Part shown: positions 1-8,379 of the stretch, piece after piece | How the letters are laid out: each line of letters opens with the position of its first letter | Numbering within the stretch: the stretch's first letter is position 1 | DNA from: Streptomyces tubercidicus | Lineage (GTDB): Bacteria > Actinomycetota > Actinomycetes > Streptomycetales > Streptomycetaceae | DNA: 64,000 bases | Direction of reading: 5' to 3' | NCBI RefSeq assembly: GCF_027497495.1 | Contig: NZ_CP114205.1 | Span: 1,736,001-1,800,000, forward strand | Made by a program: the position numbers and the translations under genes | The notes under the pieces: model-generated | Databases searched by the model: none | Told to the model about the DNA's origin: nothing | What the model saw: only the letters and a program-made list of their open reading frames with translations

Positions 1-808
1 GGTCGGTTGTCGCGGTGAGGACGAACGGTGTCGCCCACCACAGGGGTGCGGTGAGGATCTCCAGAAGGGCGAGCAGTACCCAGACCGCCAGCAGGGGTTT
101 GTGCAGGATCAGCCGTCCGAGGTGGAGCCGGACGTTCTGGCAGAAGCCTGCCATCCAGCGCCAGACCTGTTTGCGCAGGTAGGTGAGGTCTTCCGGGTCG
201 GCGGCCAGGGCTACCGCGTCGGAGACGTAGACCGCGCGTCTGCCCGCGATCTGTTGGGCCCACGTATAGTCCATGTCTTCGACGATGGTCCGTTCAGGGA
301 AGCCGCCGAAGGCCATCAGGTCGTCGCGCCGGAAGACGGAGCAGCAACCCGAGCAGACCATGGGGCTGTTGGCACGGGCCTGAATGGGGCGGTGCCAATG
401 GAAGCCGAAGAGGTACTCCGTGGAGCGGCCGCGTTCCCAGAGGGTGCGGGTGTGGCGGGTGCGGACCGTGCCCGCGGCGATCGAGACGCCGGGGTCGTCG
501 AAGACGGGCATGACGGTCTCGATGTAGTCCGGCGCGAGGACGGTGTCCGCGTCGACGGCCAGTACGAGGTCGGTGGTGCAGTGCGGAAGGGCGTAATTCT
601 GCGCTTTGGCCTTGCTGCCGAGATTGCGCGGCGGCCGCAGCACGGTCACCCCATGTGAGGCCGCCACCTCCCCCGTACGGTCCGTGGACGCGTCGTCCAC
701 CACCAGGACCCGGTCAGGCAGGACCGTTTGAGAGGCGAGGGACTCCAGCGTGGCCGGCAGCCCCTCCTCCTCGTTGTGTGCGGGCACGATGACGGTGATG
801 GTGTGCAA
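1..808 (-). CDS. Family 2 membrane glycosyltransferase, C-terminus beyond the window
   Basis: About 269 codons are present; the gene runs off the left edge. Reading the minus strand, the protein opens with a typical GT-A start (TITVIVPAHNEEEGLPATLE). It then shows a DxD-type motif (LAVDADTVLAPDY), an EDMDYTW acceptor motif and a QVWRW motif (the QxxRW signature of processive synthases), followed by a hydrophobic segment near the edge. This points to a membrane-bound inverting glycosyltransferase that makes or extends a surface polysaccharide from nucleotide sugars; the polymer cannot be told. I chose the TTG at 808 because a GGGGGAG Shine-Dalgarno precedes it by a few bases; the GTG one codon further in is possible. 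A short hydrophobic reading frame overlaps the start (see 714-914). Confidence 0.85.
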   Translation of the reverse strand, partial: MHTITVIVPAHNEEEGLPATLESLASQTVLPDRVLVVDDASTDRTGEVAASHGVTVLRPPRNLGSKAKAQNYALPHCTTDLVLAVDADTVLAPDYIETVMPVFDDPGVSIAAGTVRTRHTRTLWERGRSTEYLFGFHWHRPIQARANSPMVCSGCCSVFRRDDLMAFGGFPERTIVEDMDYTWAQQIAGRRAVYVSDAVALAADPEDLTYLRKQVWRWMAGFCQNVRLHLGRLILHKPLLAVWVLLALLEILTAPLWWATPFVLTATTD

Positions 809-914
809 CTCGATCTCCCCCTGTCTTGCGCATGGCGCCGGCTACGACCGTGAGCAGTCCGATCACGCCGTAGACGATGGTGCTGATGCCGATGAACGGC
901 AGTCCTCCGTGCAT
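714..914 (-). CDS. Possible small membrane peptide overlapping the glycosyltransferase start
   Basis: A 66-codon ATG frame in a different phase from the glycosyltransferase. Only its first 30 or so residues lie upstream of the TTG at 808, and these form a clean transmembrane helix (GISTIVYGVIGLLTVVAGAM) followed by basic residues. The rest runs through the glycosyltransferase coding sequence and looks like out-of-frame translation. There is no good Shine-Dalgarno before the ATG. It could be a real one-helix peptide coupled to the enzyme, or part of a longer N-terminus in the event of a frameshift. I regard it as doubtful. Confidence 0.22.
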   Translation of the reverse strand: MHGGLPFIGISTIVYGVIGLLTVVAGAMRKTGGDRVAHHHRHRARTQRGGGAAGHAGVPRLSNGPA

Positions 915-1086
915 GTGACTGACGGTAGGGGGAATTGCGCCCGACGTGGTTCCGGAGGGTCCCTCCTGTGGATAACTCGCGTGACGGAGAGGCGGAGAGG
1001 CGGAGTTGGAGTCGTCGTGCGGTGCGCCGGGGGCCGGTCACGCGGCCCCCGGCAGCCAGGGGGTTGATTGTCGAGGAGGTCGAGGA

Positions 1087-2640
1087 TCAGTCACCGGGCG
1101 TCATGGCAGGCGCTTCGGCCAGGGCGCGATTGCGCCCGCCGGTTGCCGGTGAGTGCGGGGAGTCGTCCTCGGCATCGTCGGTGGCTGTGTTGCGCGGGAG
1201 TTGGAACGCGGCCAGGGCGCCGGTCGTGGCGATGGCCGCGAGGGTCAGGAGGGTGGGGCCCATCGCGGAGAGGAAGGCTTCGCCGGTCCAGTGCGGTCCG
1301 GCAGGCGGGCGGGCGCCCGTGGTGGTGGGGGTCGTGAGCGTCACCAGCATGGTGGCGGTGGCGACGCCCAGTGTCGGGCCGATATTCATCGCGGTCTGCT
1401 GGAGGCCGCCCGCTACTCCGGCGTGGTCGGTGGACACATGGCGCACGATGACGGCCGTCGCCGTCACCATCACCGTGCCGAAGCCGGCGCCCAGCAGGAG
1501 GAATCCCCCGCCGATGGCCGGAGCCGTCGAGGTCCGGTCGAGTTGGGACAGCGCGAGGATGCCGAGCGTGAGGAGCGTCATCGCCACCACGGTCGTCCGG
1601 CGGGGGCCGTACCGGCGCTGCAGCACGGCCGAGGCCGGGGCGCTCAGCACCATCAGCACGGCCAGGGGCAGCACTCGCAAGCCGCACTCCAACGGGTCCA
1701 TCGCGAGGACGTCCTGCAGAAAGTAGGTGCTGACGAACAGCGCGCCGAACAGGGCCGCCGACGCGGCGAGCAGGACGGCGAGGGCCGCGACGATGGTGGT
1801 CGAGCCGACCACGGAGAGGGGGATCAGCGGACTGGCGGTGCGGCGCTCGTGCCGTATGAAGGCGCCACAGGCGAATACGGCCGCGGCTCCGGCCAGTGAG
1901 GTGGCCACCGTCCAACCGGTTTCCGGGAGAGCGATGAGGGTGTGGACGAGACACACCAGGGTGAGCGCGAGGAGGCAGGCCCCGGGCAGGTCGAGTCGGG
2001 CGGCGGGGCGGGGGTCGGCGGCAGCCCCGTTGGCCCCGGCGGATGCCTCCCGGGCTTCCGGGACGGGCGCGGGGGCGGGGACAGGGACCCGAACCGCCAG
2101 CGCCAGTGCGCCGATCAGGCAGGCCGGCACCACGTTGAGGAAGAAGACGGATCGCCAGCCCCAGTGGGCGACCAGCGCGCCGCCGAGGACCGGGCCGGCG
2201 GCGGCCGCCAGGCCGATGGCGCTGGTTCGCAGGGCGAGGGGCATGCCGAGCCGGTCGGATGGATAGGCGGCGCGCAGCATTCCCAGGGTGGCCGGTTGCA
2301 GCAGCGCGCCGAAGATTCCCTGGACCACCCGCAGTCCGATCACCCAGCCGACGCCGGGCGCCAGGCCGATCCCCGCGGAGGTGGCGCCGAAGCCCAGGAT
2401 CCCGAGGGCGAACACCTGTTGGTGGCCGTACCGGTCACCGAGCCGGCCGGCGAAGACCAGCAGACTCGCCACGGCGATGAGATAGCCCGTGCTGGTCCAC
2501 TGGACCTGCCCGAACGAGGCCCGCAGATCGCGCTGCAGGGCGGGCTGCGCCACGGTCAGCACGGTGCCGTCCAGGGCGACGATCACGGCGCCGGTGATAC
2601 TGCCGGTGAGGACGAGGCGTTGAAGGCGTCGGGTGGTCAT
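1087..2640 (-). CDS. DHA2-family (14-helix) MFS drug exporter
   Basis: 517 residues. The N-terminus reads as helix 1 with the DHA2 motif around LDGTVLTVAQPALQRDL, followed by the motif-A loop GRLGDRYGHQQVF and about 14 hydrophobic segments. A Pro/Ala-rich loop (residues 200-230) separates the halves. Proteins of this family export drugs, dyes or antibiotics by proton antiport. The ATG at 2640 overlaps the stop of the upstream TetR gene in an ATGA arrangement, so the two are almost certainly co-transcribed and translationally coupled. Expression is expected to be relieved when the TetR protein binds its ligand, probably a substrate of the pump. The substrate is unknown. Confidence 0.92.
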   Translation of the reverse strand: MTTRRLQRLVLTGSITGAVIVALDGTVLTVAQPALQRDLRASFGQVQWTSTGYLIAVASLLVFAGRLGDRYGHQQVFALGILGFGATSAGIGLAPGVGWVIGLRVVQGIFGALLQPATLGMLRAAYPSDRLGMPLALRTSAIGLAAAAGPVLGGALVAHWGWRSVFFLNVVPACLIGALALAVRVPVPAPAPVPEAREASAGANGAAADPRPAARLDLPGACLLALTLVCLVHTLIALPETGWTVATSLAGAAAVFACGAFIRHERRTASPLIPLSVVGSTTIVAALAVLLAASAALFGALFVSTYFLQDVLAMDPLECGLRVLPLAVLMVLSAPASAVLQRRYGPRRTTVVAMTLLTLGILALSQLDRTSTAPAIGGGFLLLGAGFGTVMVTATAVIVRHVSTDHAGVAGGLQQTAMNIGPTLGVATATMLVTLTTPTTTGARPPAGPHWTGEAFLSAMGPTLLTLAAIATTGALAAFQLPRNTATDDAEDDSPHSPATGGRNRALAEAPAMTPGD

Positions 2641-3224
2641 CGGCCCTCCGGCCCGAGGTGCGCGTCCAGTGCGGCCCGGAGCAGCGGCTCGACATCGTCG
2701 GCGCCCGTGGCGAGTTGCAAGCTGCCCCACCTCCACAGCTGGGCGATGCCGTGCAGATTGCTCCAGAGGGCGCCCGCGACGACCGGCGATGGCACCTCGG
2801 ACCGCGGCTGCGCCCGGGAGACGAGATCGACGAGCACCTGGAAGAGGGGCAGGCTGGTTTCCCGCAGGCCGAGGTGGTCGCTCTCCAACAGGTCATGACG
2901 GAACATCAGCTCGAACATGCCGCGGTGCGCCAGCGCGAAGTCGAGGTAGCCGCGCCCCAGGGCCATGAGCTGGGCGCGGGGGTCCGTCGGGTGGTCGTCG
3001 ATTTCCGCCGCGACCCTGTAGGCCAGATCGGAGAACCCCTGGCGGGCGATGGCCGACAGCAGGGACAGATGGGTCGGGAAGTGGCGCCGCGGAGCCCCGT
3101 GGGAGACCCCGGCCCGGCGGGCGATCTCCCGCAACGACAGCGCCTGCACTCCCTCTTCGGTCAGCAGGTCAATCCCGGCCTGCACCAACCGGGCACGCAG
3201 GCCCGCCGCCTCTTGATCACTCAT
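2637..3224 (-). CDS. TetR-family repressor of the adjacent exporter
   Basis: 195 residues from the ATG at 3224 (a GTG six bases upstream at 3230 is the alternative). The N-terminal helix-turn-helix is clear: LSLREIARRAGVSHGAPRRHF, the usual TetR tail with a YxHF-like RRHF. The rest is an all-helical ligand domain with the TetR_C motif of the MSMEG/GntR-like type (FALAHRGMFELMF). Neither start has a Shine-Dalgarno; the start codon lies inside the left copy of a palindromic operator, so translation may be leaderless and autorepression is likely. It is coupled to the MFS exporter by a 4-base overlap. Confidence 0.92.
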   Translation of the reverse strand: MSDQEAAGLRARLVQAGIDLLTEEGVQALSLREIARRAGVSHGAPRRHFPTHLSLLSAIARQGFSDLAYRVAAEIDDHPTDPRAQLMALGRGYLDFALAHRGMFELMFRHDLLESDHLGLRETSLPLFQVLVDLVSRAQPRSEVPSPVVAGALWSNLHGIAQLWRWGSLQLATGADDVEPLLRAALDAHLGPEGR

Positions 3225-3261
3225 GGACACTGTCTACCGCATGGTAGTAGACAGTGTCTAC
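3224..3261. promoter_or_regulatory. Paired palindromic operator for the TetR regulator
   Basis: A perfect 15-bp palindrome, GTAGACAGTGTCTAC, sits at 3247-3261. A second copy matching 13 of 15 positions (when read as its complement) lies at 3223-3237 and overlaps the regulator start codon. The centres are 24 bp apart. The position directly at the TetR gene start supports an autoregulatory operator; binding itself is inferred. Confidence 0.75.
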
Positions 3262-3326
3262 TCGGTGCGTGCGCCGCCGCTGGCCGCTGCGGATAAATGC
3301 GACGGCAGGCGGGTGCGCGCGTGGCG

Positions 3327-3396
3327 CCCCCCGCCCCCTCCCCCTCCTCCCCCTTCGGGGGAGGGGGCGGGGGTGGGTTCGGGGGTGGGGGGGAGC
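3327..3396. repeat. Dispersed C/G-tract hairpin repeat, copy 1
   Basis: A C-rich tract, a CCCCCTTCGGGGG hairpin core, a G-rich tract and a GGGTGGGTTCGGGGGTGGGG tail. The reverse complement of this about 70-bp element recurs with only small differences at 45457-45530. The core can fold as a stem with a TTCG-type tetraloop and could terminate transcription arriving from either side. Confidence 0.7.
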
Positions 3397-3480
3397 CACC
3401 CGGCCGAAGTTCGCAAGCGCAGCACCCAGCCACCCGGCCGAAGTGCGCTCGCGCAGCACCCAGCCACTCAACCGGAGTTC
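3394..3480. repeat. 34-bp imperfect tandem repeat, about 2.5 units
   Basis: Units at 3394-3427 and 3428-3461 differ at only a few positions. A third, degenerate partial unit follows at 3462-3480. The unit begins AGCCACCCGGCCGAAGT and ends with GCAGCACCC. No reading frame here has coding character, so I treat it as intergenic repeat expansion next to the dispersed hairpin repeat. Confidence 0.7.
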
Positions 3481-3495
3481 ACCGCACACACAACA

Positions 3496-3540
3496 ACGCC
3501 GACCGTCGCGCCCCGTGGGGGCGGGCGCGGCGGTCGGCGT
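3496..3540 (-). terminator. Terminator hairpin downstream of the secreted protease
   Basis: A perfect 10-bp outer stem (ACGCCGACCG at 3496-3505 with CGGTCGGCGT at 3531-3540) encloses further G/C-rich inner pairing. It begins 22 bp past the protease stop codon and there is no T-tract, as is usual in Streptomyces. Confidence 0.7.
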
Positions 3541-3562
3541 GTGGTGCTGAGGGGTCAGATGG

Positions 3563-4759
3563 TTACTTGATGACCTTCAGCAGCTTGTTGGGCGTGCCCT
3601 CGCTCGGGTTCGAGATCTTGTCGGGCGTGGCGCCGTCGGTCAGGGCCTTCGCCACATCGGCCGGCTTGGCGTCCTTGTGGCCGGCCAGGTAGACCGCGGC
3701 GGCACCGACGACATGCGGGGTCGCCATGGACGTACCGGAGATGGTCTTGGTGGCGCCGTCGTTCCAGTCCGAGGTGATGTCGGAGCCGGGGGCGTAAAGG
3801 TCGACCACCTTGCCGAAGTTGGAGAAGTCGGACTGCTCGTCGTCCTTGGTGCTGGAGGCCACGGTGATGGCTTCCTTCACCCGCGACGGGGAGCCCTGGC
3901 CCGCGTCGGAGGACTCGTTGCCCGCCGCGACGGCGAAGGTGACACCGGCGTCGATGGCCTTCTTCACGGCCGCGTCCAGGGCCTCGTCCGCGCCGCCGCC
4001 GAGCGACATGTTGGCGACCGAGGGACCCTTGTGGTTCTTGGTGACCCAGTCGATGCCCGCGACGACCTGCTCGGTGGTACCGGAGCCCTGACCGTCCAGG
4101 ACCTTGACGCCGACGATCTTGGCCTTCTTGGCGACACCGTGCTCGGTACCACCAATGGTGCCCGCGACATGCGTGCCGTGGCCGTTGTCGTCCTCGGCCT
4201 TGTTGCTGCCGTCGACGGCGTTGAAACCGTACGACGCCCGGCCGCCGAAGTCCTTGTGCTTGATGTGGACGCCGGTGTCGATGACGTAGGCGGTGACGCC
4301 CTCACCCGCGCCATCGGGGTAGTTGTACTTCTTGTCGCCCTTGGTGTCTTCCTGGTCGATACGGTCCAGGCCCCACGAGGGCGGGTTGGCCTGGGCCTCG
4401 CTGATGTGGAACTTCTTGTTCTGGACGACCTTGTCCACGGCCGGGTCGGCGGCGAGCTGCTTGGCCTCATCGGCGCTCAGACCGGTCGCCGAGAAGCCGT
4501 CGATGGCGGAGGAGTAGTTCCGCTTGACCTTGCCGCCGTACTTGTCGGCCAGGTCACCGCTCTCCATGGTGCGGACCGACTTCTTCATCATGACGATGTA
4601 GCTGCCGTTCACGGCACCCTTGGCCTCGGCTCCGTAGATCTTGCCTTCGGCCGGGGACGCGCCCGCGGTGACCGCGGTGACGGCGGCGATACCAGTGGCG
4701 GCAACTGCGGCGGATATCGCCGTGACAAGCCGCTTCTTGCTGGAACGCTTGTGAGCCAT
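3563..4759 (-). CDS. Secreted S8 (proteinase K-like) serine protease
   Basis: 398 residues. A basic start and hydrophobic stretch (residues 1-35) form a Sec-type signal peptide. An inhibitor I9 propeptide follows (SYIVMMKKSV, about 52-120), then the mature subtilase domain. The triad is visible: Asp161 in YVIDTGV, His194 in NGHGTHVAGT and Ser344 in SGTSMATPHV, with oxyanion Asn281 in AAGNES. The arrangement and length match extracellular Streptomyces proteases of the proteinase K branch, which degrade external protein during growth on complex media. A GAGGAGA ribosome site lies just before the ATG. The gene stands alone between a strong terminator and a 435-bp upstream region, so it is probably monocistronic. 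No C-terminal extra domain is present. Confidence 0.95.
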   Translation of the reverse strand: MAHKRSSKKRLVTAISAAVAATGIAAVTAVTAGASPAEGKIYGAEAKGAVNGSYIVMMKKSVRTMESGDLADKYGGKVKRNYSSAIDGFSATGLSADEAKQLAADPAVDKVVQNKKFHISEAQANPPSWGLDRIDQEDTKGDKKYNYPDGAGEGVTAYVIDTGVHIKHKDFGGRASYGFNAVDGSNKAEDDNGHGTHVAGTIGGTEHGVAKKAKIVGVKVLDGQGSGTTEQVVAGIDWVTKNHKGPSVANMSLGGGADEALDAAVKKAIDAGVTFAVAAGNESSDAGQGSPSRVKEAITVASSTKDDEQSDFSNFGKVVDLYAPGSDITSDWNDGATKTISGTSMATPHVVGAAAVYLAGHKDAKPADVAKALTDGATPDKISNPSEGTPNKLLKVIK

Positions 4760-5195
4760 TGCGAGGATTCTCCTCGTTCGTGGTGTGGGGGGAAAGCGTT
4801 GCGCAATAGCCCGAACAGACCGGAAGGTCTGCGTCGGACTGGCTCGAAACCCTGTCTGATTGCTGAGTTCAATTCAAGGTGAGCCGGTGTGTGTGAGATA
4901 AGCAACAAGGCCGCTGAAATGGGAAATGTTTCAGAAGTGGTCAAAGTGACCCCGGAGTTGAACCGGAGGGACTCAACTCCGTTTACGTTCACGCAATGGA
5001 GGGTGGCGGGGAGGCGAACGGCGCACCGCACTACGGCGGACCCGGTGATGCCCTCGGCCGTCGGCGCGAGAACCCATCCATCCGCCAATACGGTGTGATG
5101 CAGGGCCAGTTAGGGCTCGTTCACGTTCCCCGCGGGGGCGTCGGCCGTGTGCCCGTACAGCCCGGCTCGGTGCACCCACTCAAGGCGGCACCGAT
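4760..5195. other. 435-bp intergenic region upstream of the protease
   Basis: No convincing gene. It is less GC-rich than its neighbours, as expected for a promoter region of the minus-strand protease. An inverted repeat, GGAGTTGA (4954-4961) and TCAACTCC (4973-4980), could be an operator or a small hairpin. The part near 5100-5195 lies downstream of the sugar-binding protein gene and shows no strong terminator. Confidence 0.5.
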
Positions 5196-6524
5196 TCAGC
5201 GCTGGTAGCGGGCCAGCACCAGATTCCCGTCCTCAACGAGCCGCTTGCGCAGGGCGGTCAGGCCGATGGCGCCGCTGTAGTACTCCTGGAGGCCCGGGGT
5301 GGCGATCTTGTCTTTCCACTCCGGATAGCCGCGGACGGACTGGGCCGGGGCGGAACGCAGCGAGCCCGCCAATGCGGTGCCTGTCGCCCAGTCATATCGG
5401 TCGGTCCGTAGGGCCGGATCTTTCAGCGCCTGCTGACCCATCGGCAGCAGCCAGTCACCCAGAGCGAGTCGGACCATGTTCGGCGGGCTGAGGAGGAAGT
5501 CGATAAAGGCCATCGCCTCCTCCTTGTACGGGCAGTCCTCGGCGATCGACAGGGTCTGTGGGCTCACCCCCTGGTCCAGGGCCGTGCCCCTGGGGGCGGG
5601 CAGCACCGTCCAGTCGAAGCCCTTGGGCGCCTGCTGGGCGATCTGCTGACGGTAGGAGAAGCCGAGCGGCACCATCGCATAGCGCCCGGCGAAGAAGCCC
5701 GGGAGGGTGTCGGAGCCGCCCATGCCCAGCGTCGTACGGGAGGCGCTGCGGTCGACGTTGACCTGGTCGTGGATGGTGCGGGGGACCGCCTGGTCGACGG
5801 CGTCGAAGCGCACCTCCACCTTGCCGTCGCGGTGGCGGTGGAAGATCTGGCCGCCCGTGGAGAGGGACAGGTTGAGGGTGGCGGATACGGGTTCCTTCAG
5901 CGGCCAGGCGACGCCGTAGGTGGTGCCGCGCGTCAGCCGCTGTGCCGCCTCCTCGAACTCCCGCCAGGTCCAGGGGTGTTCGGGGGTGGGGATGCGGACG
6001 CCGGACCGGTGCAGCTCGGTGCGGTTGGCGATCAGCACCCGTGGCTCCTGGAGGAACGGGATGCCGTGGATCCGGCCGTTGAAGGTGGCGGTCTGCCAGC
6101 TCCGCTGCGGGATGTCGCGCCTGAGGCGCGGCGGCAGGAGGGGGGTGAGGTCGGCGAGATCCCCGCCGTAGGCGAAGTCCGCGAGGTCGTCGGAGGCGTC
6201 GTGGATGATGTCCGGGGCCTCGCCGCCCTCGAAGGAGGTCAGCAGCTGGTCGTGGACGGTGGGCCAGGCGCCCTGGACGTACTGCACCCGGACGTCGGGG
6301 TGTTGCCGGTTCCACTCCGCTACCAGCTGTTTGTTGGCCTTGAGCGAGTCCTGCTGCCAGGCCAGCGACTGGAAGCGCAGGGTGATCCGGCCACCGGACG
6401 GTCGACGGCGGTCGTCGGAACAGCCCGGCAGCAGGGCCGCGGCGGGCAGTGCGGCGGCCGCCGTGAGCAGGCGACGCCGCGGCATCCGGCGGAAACGGCG
6501 GCCGGGCGCAGGGTCATGACGCAT
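5196..6524 (-). CDS. Sugar ABC importer, lipoprotein substrate-binding subunit
   Basis: 442 residues. An N-terminal twin-arginine-like basic run (MPRRRLLTAAAA) and the lipobox LLPGC mark a membrane-anchored lipoprotein, with the modified Cys at about residue 35. The body is a family 1 solute-binding protein (ITLRFQSLAWQQD, WNRQHPDVRVQYVQG, GEAPDIIHD), the group that binds oligosaccharides or glycerol-phosphate-type solutes. It is the last gene of a three-gene operon and its ATG overlaps the upstream permease stop by one base (TGATG). No sugar hydrolase or LacI regulator sits beside it, so the substrate cannot be named. Confidence 0.92.
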   Translation of the reverse strand: MRHDPAPGRRFRRMPRRRLLTAAAALPAAALLPGCSDDRRRPSGGRITLRFQSLAWQQDSLKANKQLVAEWNRQHPDVRVQYVQGAWPTVHDQLLTSFEGGEAPDIIHDASDDLADFAYGGDLADLTPLLPPRLRRDIPQRSWQTATFNGRIHGIPFLQEPRVLIANRTELHRSGVRIPTPEHPWTWREFEEAAQRLTRGTTYGVAWPLKEPVSATLNLSLSTGGQIFHRHRDGKVEVRFDAVDQAVPRTIHDQVNVDRSASRTTLGMGGSDTLPGFFAGRYAMVPLGFSYRQQIAQQAPKGFDWTVLPAPRGTALDQGVSPQTLSIAEDCPYKEEAMAFIDFLLSPPNMVRLALGDWLLPMGQQALKDPALRTDRYDWATGTALAGSLRSAPAQSVRGYPEWKDKIATPGLQEYYSGAIGLTALRKRLVEDGNLVLARYQR

Positions 6525-7444
6525 CAGTTCTTCACCGCCCCGGCGAGCATCCCGCCCGTGATCCGCCGCTGGATGACGGCGAAGAGCAGCAGGCTCGGGA
6601 GGGTGGCGAGGAGCGCCGCGGCGGCGAGCGGACCGAGGTCGGCGACGCCCTCGGCCCCGAGGAAGTGGGTCAGCACCACCGGCAGGGTCTGTTTCTCAGG
6701 GGACTTGAGCAGGACCAGGGCGAAGAAGAACTCGTTCCAGGCCGTGATGAAGGCGAACAGCGCGGTGGCGACGATGCCGGGCGCGAGCAGCGGCGCGGTG
6801 ACCGAGACGAGCGTACGGAACCGGCCGGCGCCGTCCACCGCCGCTGCCTCCTCCAACTCCCTTGGCACGGCCCGGACATAGCCGGTCAGCATCCACAGGG
6901 CGAACGGCAGCGACCACACCACATAGACCATGATCAGACCGATGCGGGAGTCCACCAGATGGAGACCCTTCAGGATCAGGAACAGCGGGATGATCACCAG
7001 CACCAGCGGGAATGCCTGGCTGATCACGACCCAGCCGGTGGCCGCCCGCGAGAGGCGGTTGCGGAAGCGGGCCAGGGCATACGCCATCGGGGTCGCCAGC
7101 AGGATCGCCAGCAGCGCGGAGACGGCGGCGGCCAGCAGGCTGTTGGCAGCCGCCACCGACAGCGGCTGCTGGGCGAACGCCTGCCGGAAGTTCTCCAGGG
7201 TGGGCGCCTCGGGGACCCAGGTGGGGTGCATGGAGCCCAGTTCCCGCGGTGGCTTGAAGGCGGTGGAGAGCAGCCACAGGAAGGGGAAGGCGAGGAAGAC
7301 GAGATAGCCGAGGAGCGCTGCGTACTGGCCGGTGCGGGTGGCGGCGCGTCGTGCGGGGGCGTAGCGGCGTGGGGTACCGCCCCTTCCCTCACCGCGCCGA
7401 GTGTCCCCGCGTCGGCTGTCGCCGGTCCGTTCGCCTGCGCTCAC
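6524..7444 (-). CDS. Sugar ABC importer permease, MalG type
   Basis: 306 residues from the GTG at 7444, chosen because it overlaps the TGA of the upstream permease (GTGA). Six predicted membrane helices, and the EAA loop near the C-terminus (EAAAVDGAGRFRTLVSVTAPLLAPG) contacts the ATPase. The Arg-rich N-terminal tail (residues 1-35) is cytoplasmic. The long in-frame extension upstream of 7444 has no coding character and is antisense to nothing functional. No ATPase gene accompanies the operon, so the importer presumably uses the shared multi-sugar ATPase (MsiK type) encoded elsewhere. Confidence 0.92.
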   Translation of the reverse strand: MSAGERTGDSRRGDTRRGEGRGGTPRRYAPARRAATRTGQYAALLGYLVFLAFPFLWLLSTAFKPPRELGSMHPTWVPEAPTLENFRQAFAQQPLSVAAANSLLAAAVSALLAILLATPMAYALARFRNRLSRAATGWVVISQAFPLVLVIIPLFLILKGLHLVDSRIGLIMVYVVWSLPFALWMLTGYVRAVPRELEEAAAVDGAGRFRTLVSVTAPLLAPGIVATALFAFITAWNEFFFALVLLKSPEKQTLPVVLTHFLGAEGVADLGPLAAAALLATLPSLLLFAVIQRRITGGMLAGAVKN

Positions 7445-8379
7445 CGGTCGTCGTCCCCCTTCAGCCGGCCGGCCAAATAGACCGCCAGCAGGACCGAGAT
7501 CACCGCGACCATCGCCAGGCCCATCGTGGCGGCGTATCCGAACTGCCCGTAACGGAAGGCCTCTTCGTACGCGAACAGCATCGGCAGTCTGGTCCGGCCG
7601 CCGGGGCCGCCGTCGGTCAGGACGAAGACCAGGGCGAAGGAATTGAAGTTCCAGATGAAGTTGAGGGCCGTGACGGCGAGGGCGATGGGTCTGAGGGCGG
7701 GCCAGGTGACGGTGCGGAAGCGGCGCCAGGCGCCCGCGCCGTCCATGGACGCGGCCTCGTGCAGTTCGCGAGGCACGTTCTGCAGACCGGCCAGCAGGGT
7801 CACGGTGGTCTGTGGCATCCCGGCCCAGACGCCGACGACGATGACCGCGGGCAGTGCGGTGGCCGGCCCGCTGAGCCAGTCGCGGCCGTCGGCTCCGGAC
7901 AGGCCCAGGCCGCGCAGGGTTTCGTTCAGGATGCCGGCGTCCGGGTGGTAGACCAGCCGCCACATGATGCCGACGACGACCTCGGGCATCGCCCACGGGA
8001 TGATCGCCAGCGCGCGGGCCAGCCAGCGCAGCCGCAGATCGAGATGGAGCAGCAGGGCGAGACCGAGGGCGAGCAGGAACTGCGGGACGGTGACGCCAAA
8101 GGCCCATATCAGGCCGATCCGGAACGAGTCCCAGAACAGCGAGTCCTGAAAGAGGTCGGAGAAGTTCAGCAGCCCCACGAAGCGGGTGGCCTGGGTCCGG
8201 CCCGACTGGGCGTCGGTGAATGCCAGCCCGATCCCGTACAGCAGCGGGCCCACGCTCAGCACCAGGATGGGGAGCAGCGCGGGCAGCACGAGGAACCAGG
8301 CGCCGAGATCGCGCCGGGGCCGGGCGGGGCGGTCGGCGGCCGGTGCGGTGGACCGCCGGGGTGCGGTCGCCAGGGTCAT
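7441..8379 (-). CDS. Sugar ABC importer permease, MalF type
   Basis: 312 residues, first gene of the operon. An N-terminal cytoplasmic tail is followed by a helix (LGAWFLVLPALLPILVLSVG) and five further helices. The EAA loop is EAASMDGAGAWRRFRTVTWPALRP. The family partners a MalG-type permease to form the transmembrane pore. The promoter must lie in the 312-bp divergent region shared with the kinase gene at 8692. Confidence 0.92.
   Translation of the reverse strand: MTLATAPRRSTAPAADRPARPRRDLGAWFLVLPALLPILVLSVGPLLYGIGLAFTDAQSGRTQATRFVGLLNFSDLFQDSLFWDSFRIGLIWAFGVTVPQFLLALGLALLLHLDLRLRWLARALAIIPWAMPEVVVGIMWRLVYHPDAGILNETLRGLGLSGADGRDWLSGPATALPAVIVVGVWAGMPQTTVTLLAGLQNVPRELHEAASMDGAGAWRRFRTVTWPALRPIALAVTALNFIWNFNSFALVFVLTDGGPGGRTRLPMLFAYEEAFRYGQFGYAATMGLAMVAVISVLLAVYLAGRLKGDDDR

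Noticed and set aside
3217..3489. Small frames across the C/G-rich intergenic repeats
   Set aside because: They translate to Pro/Gly runs from repeats, in both strands, without ribosome sites or coding bias.
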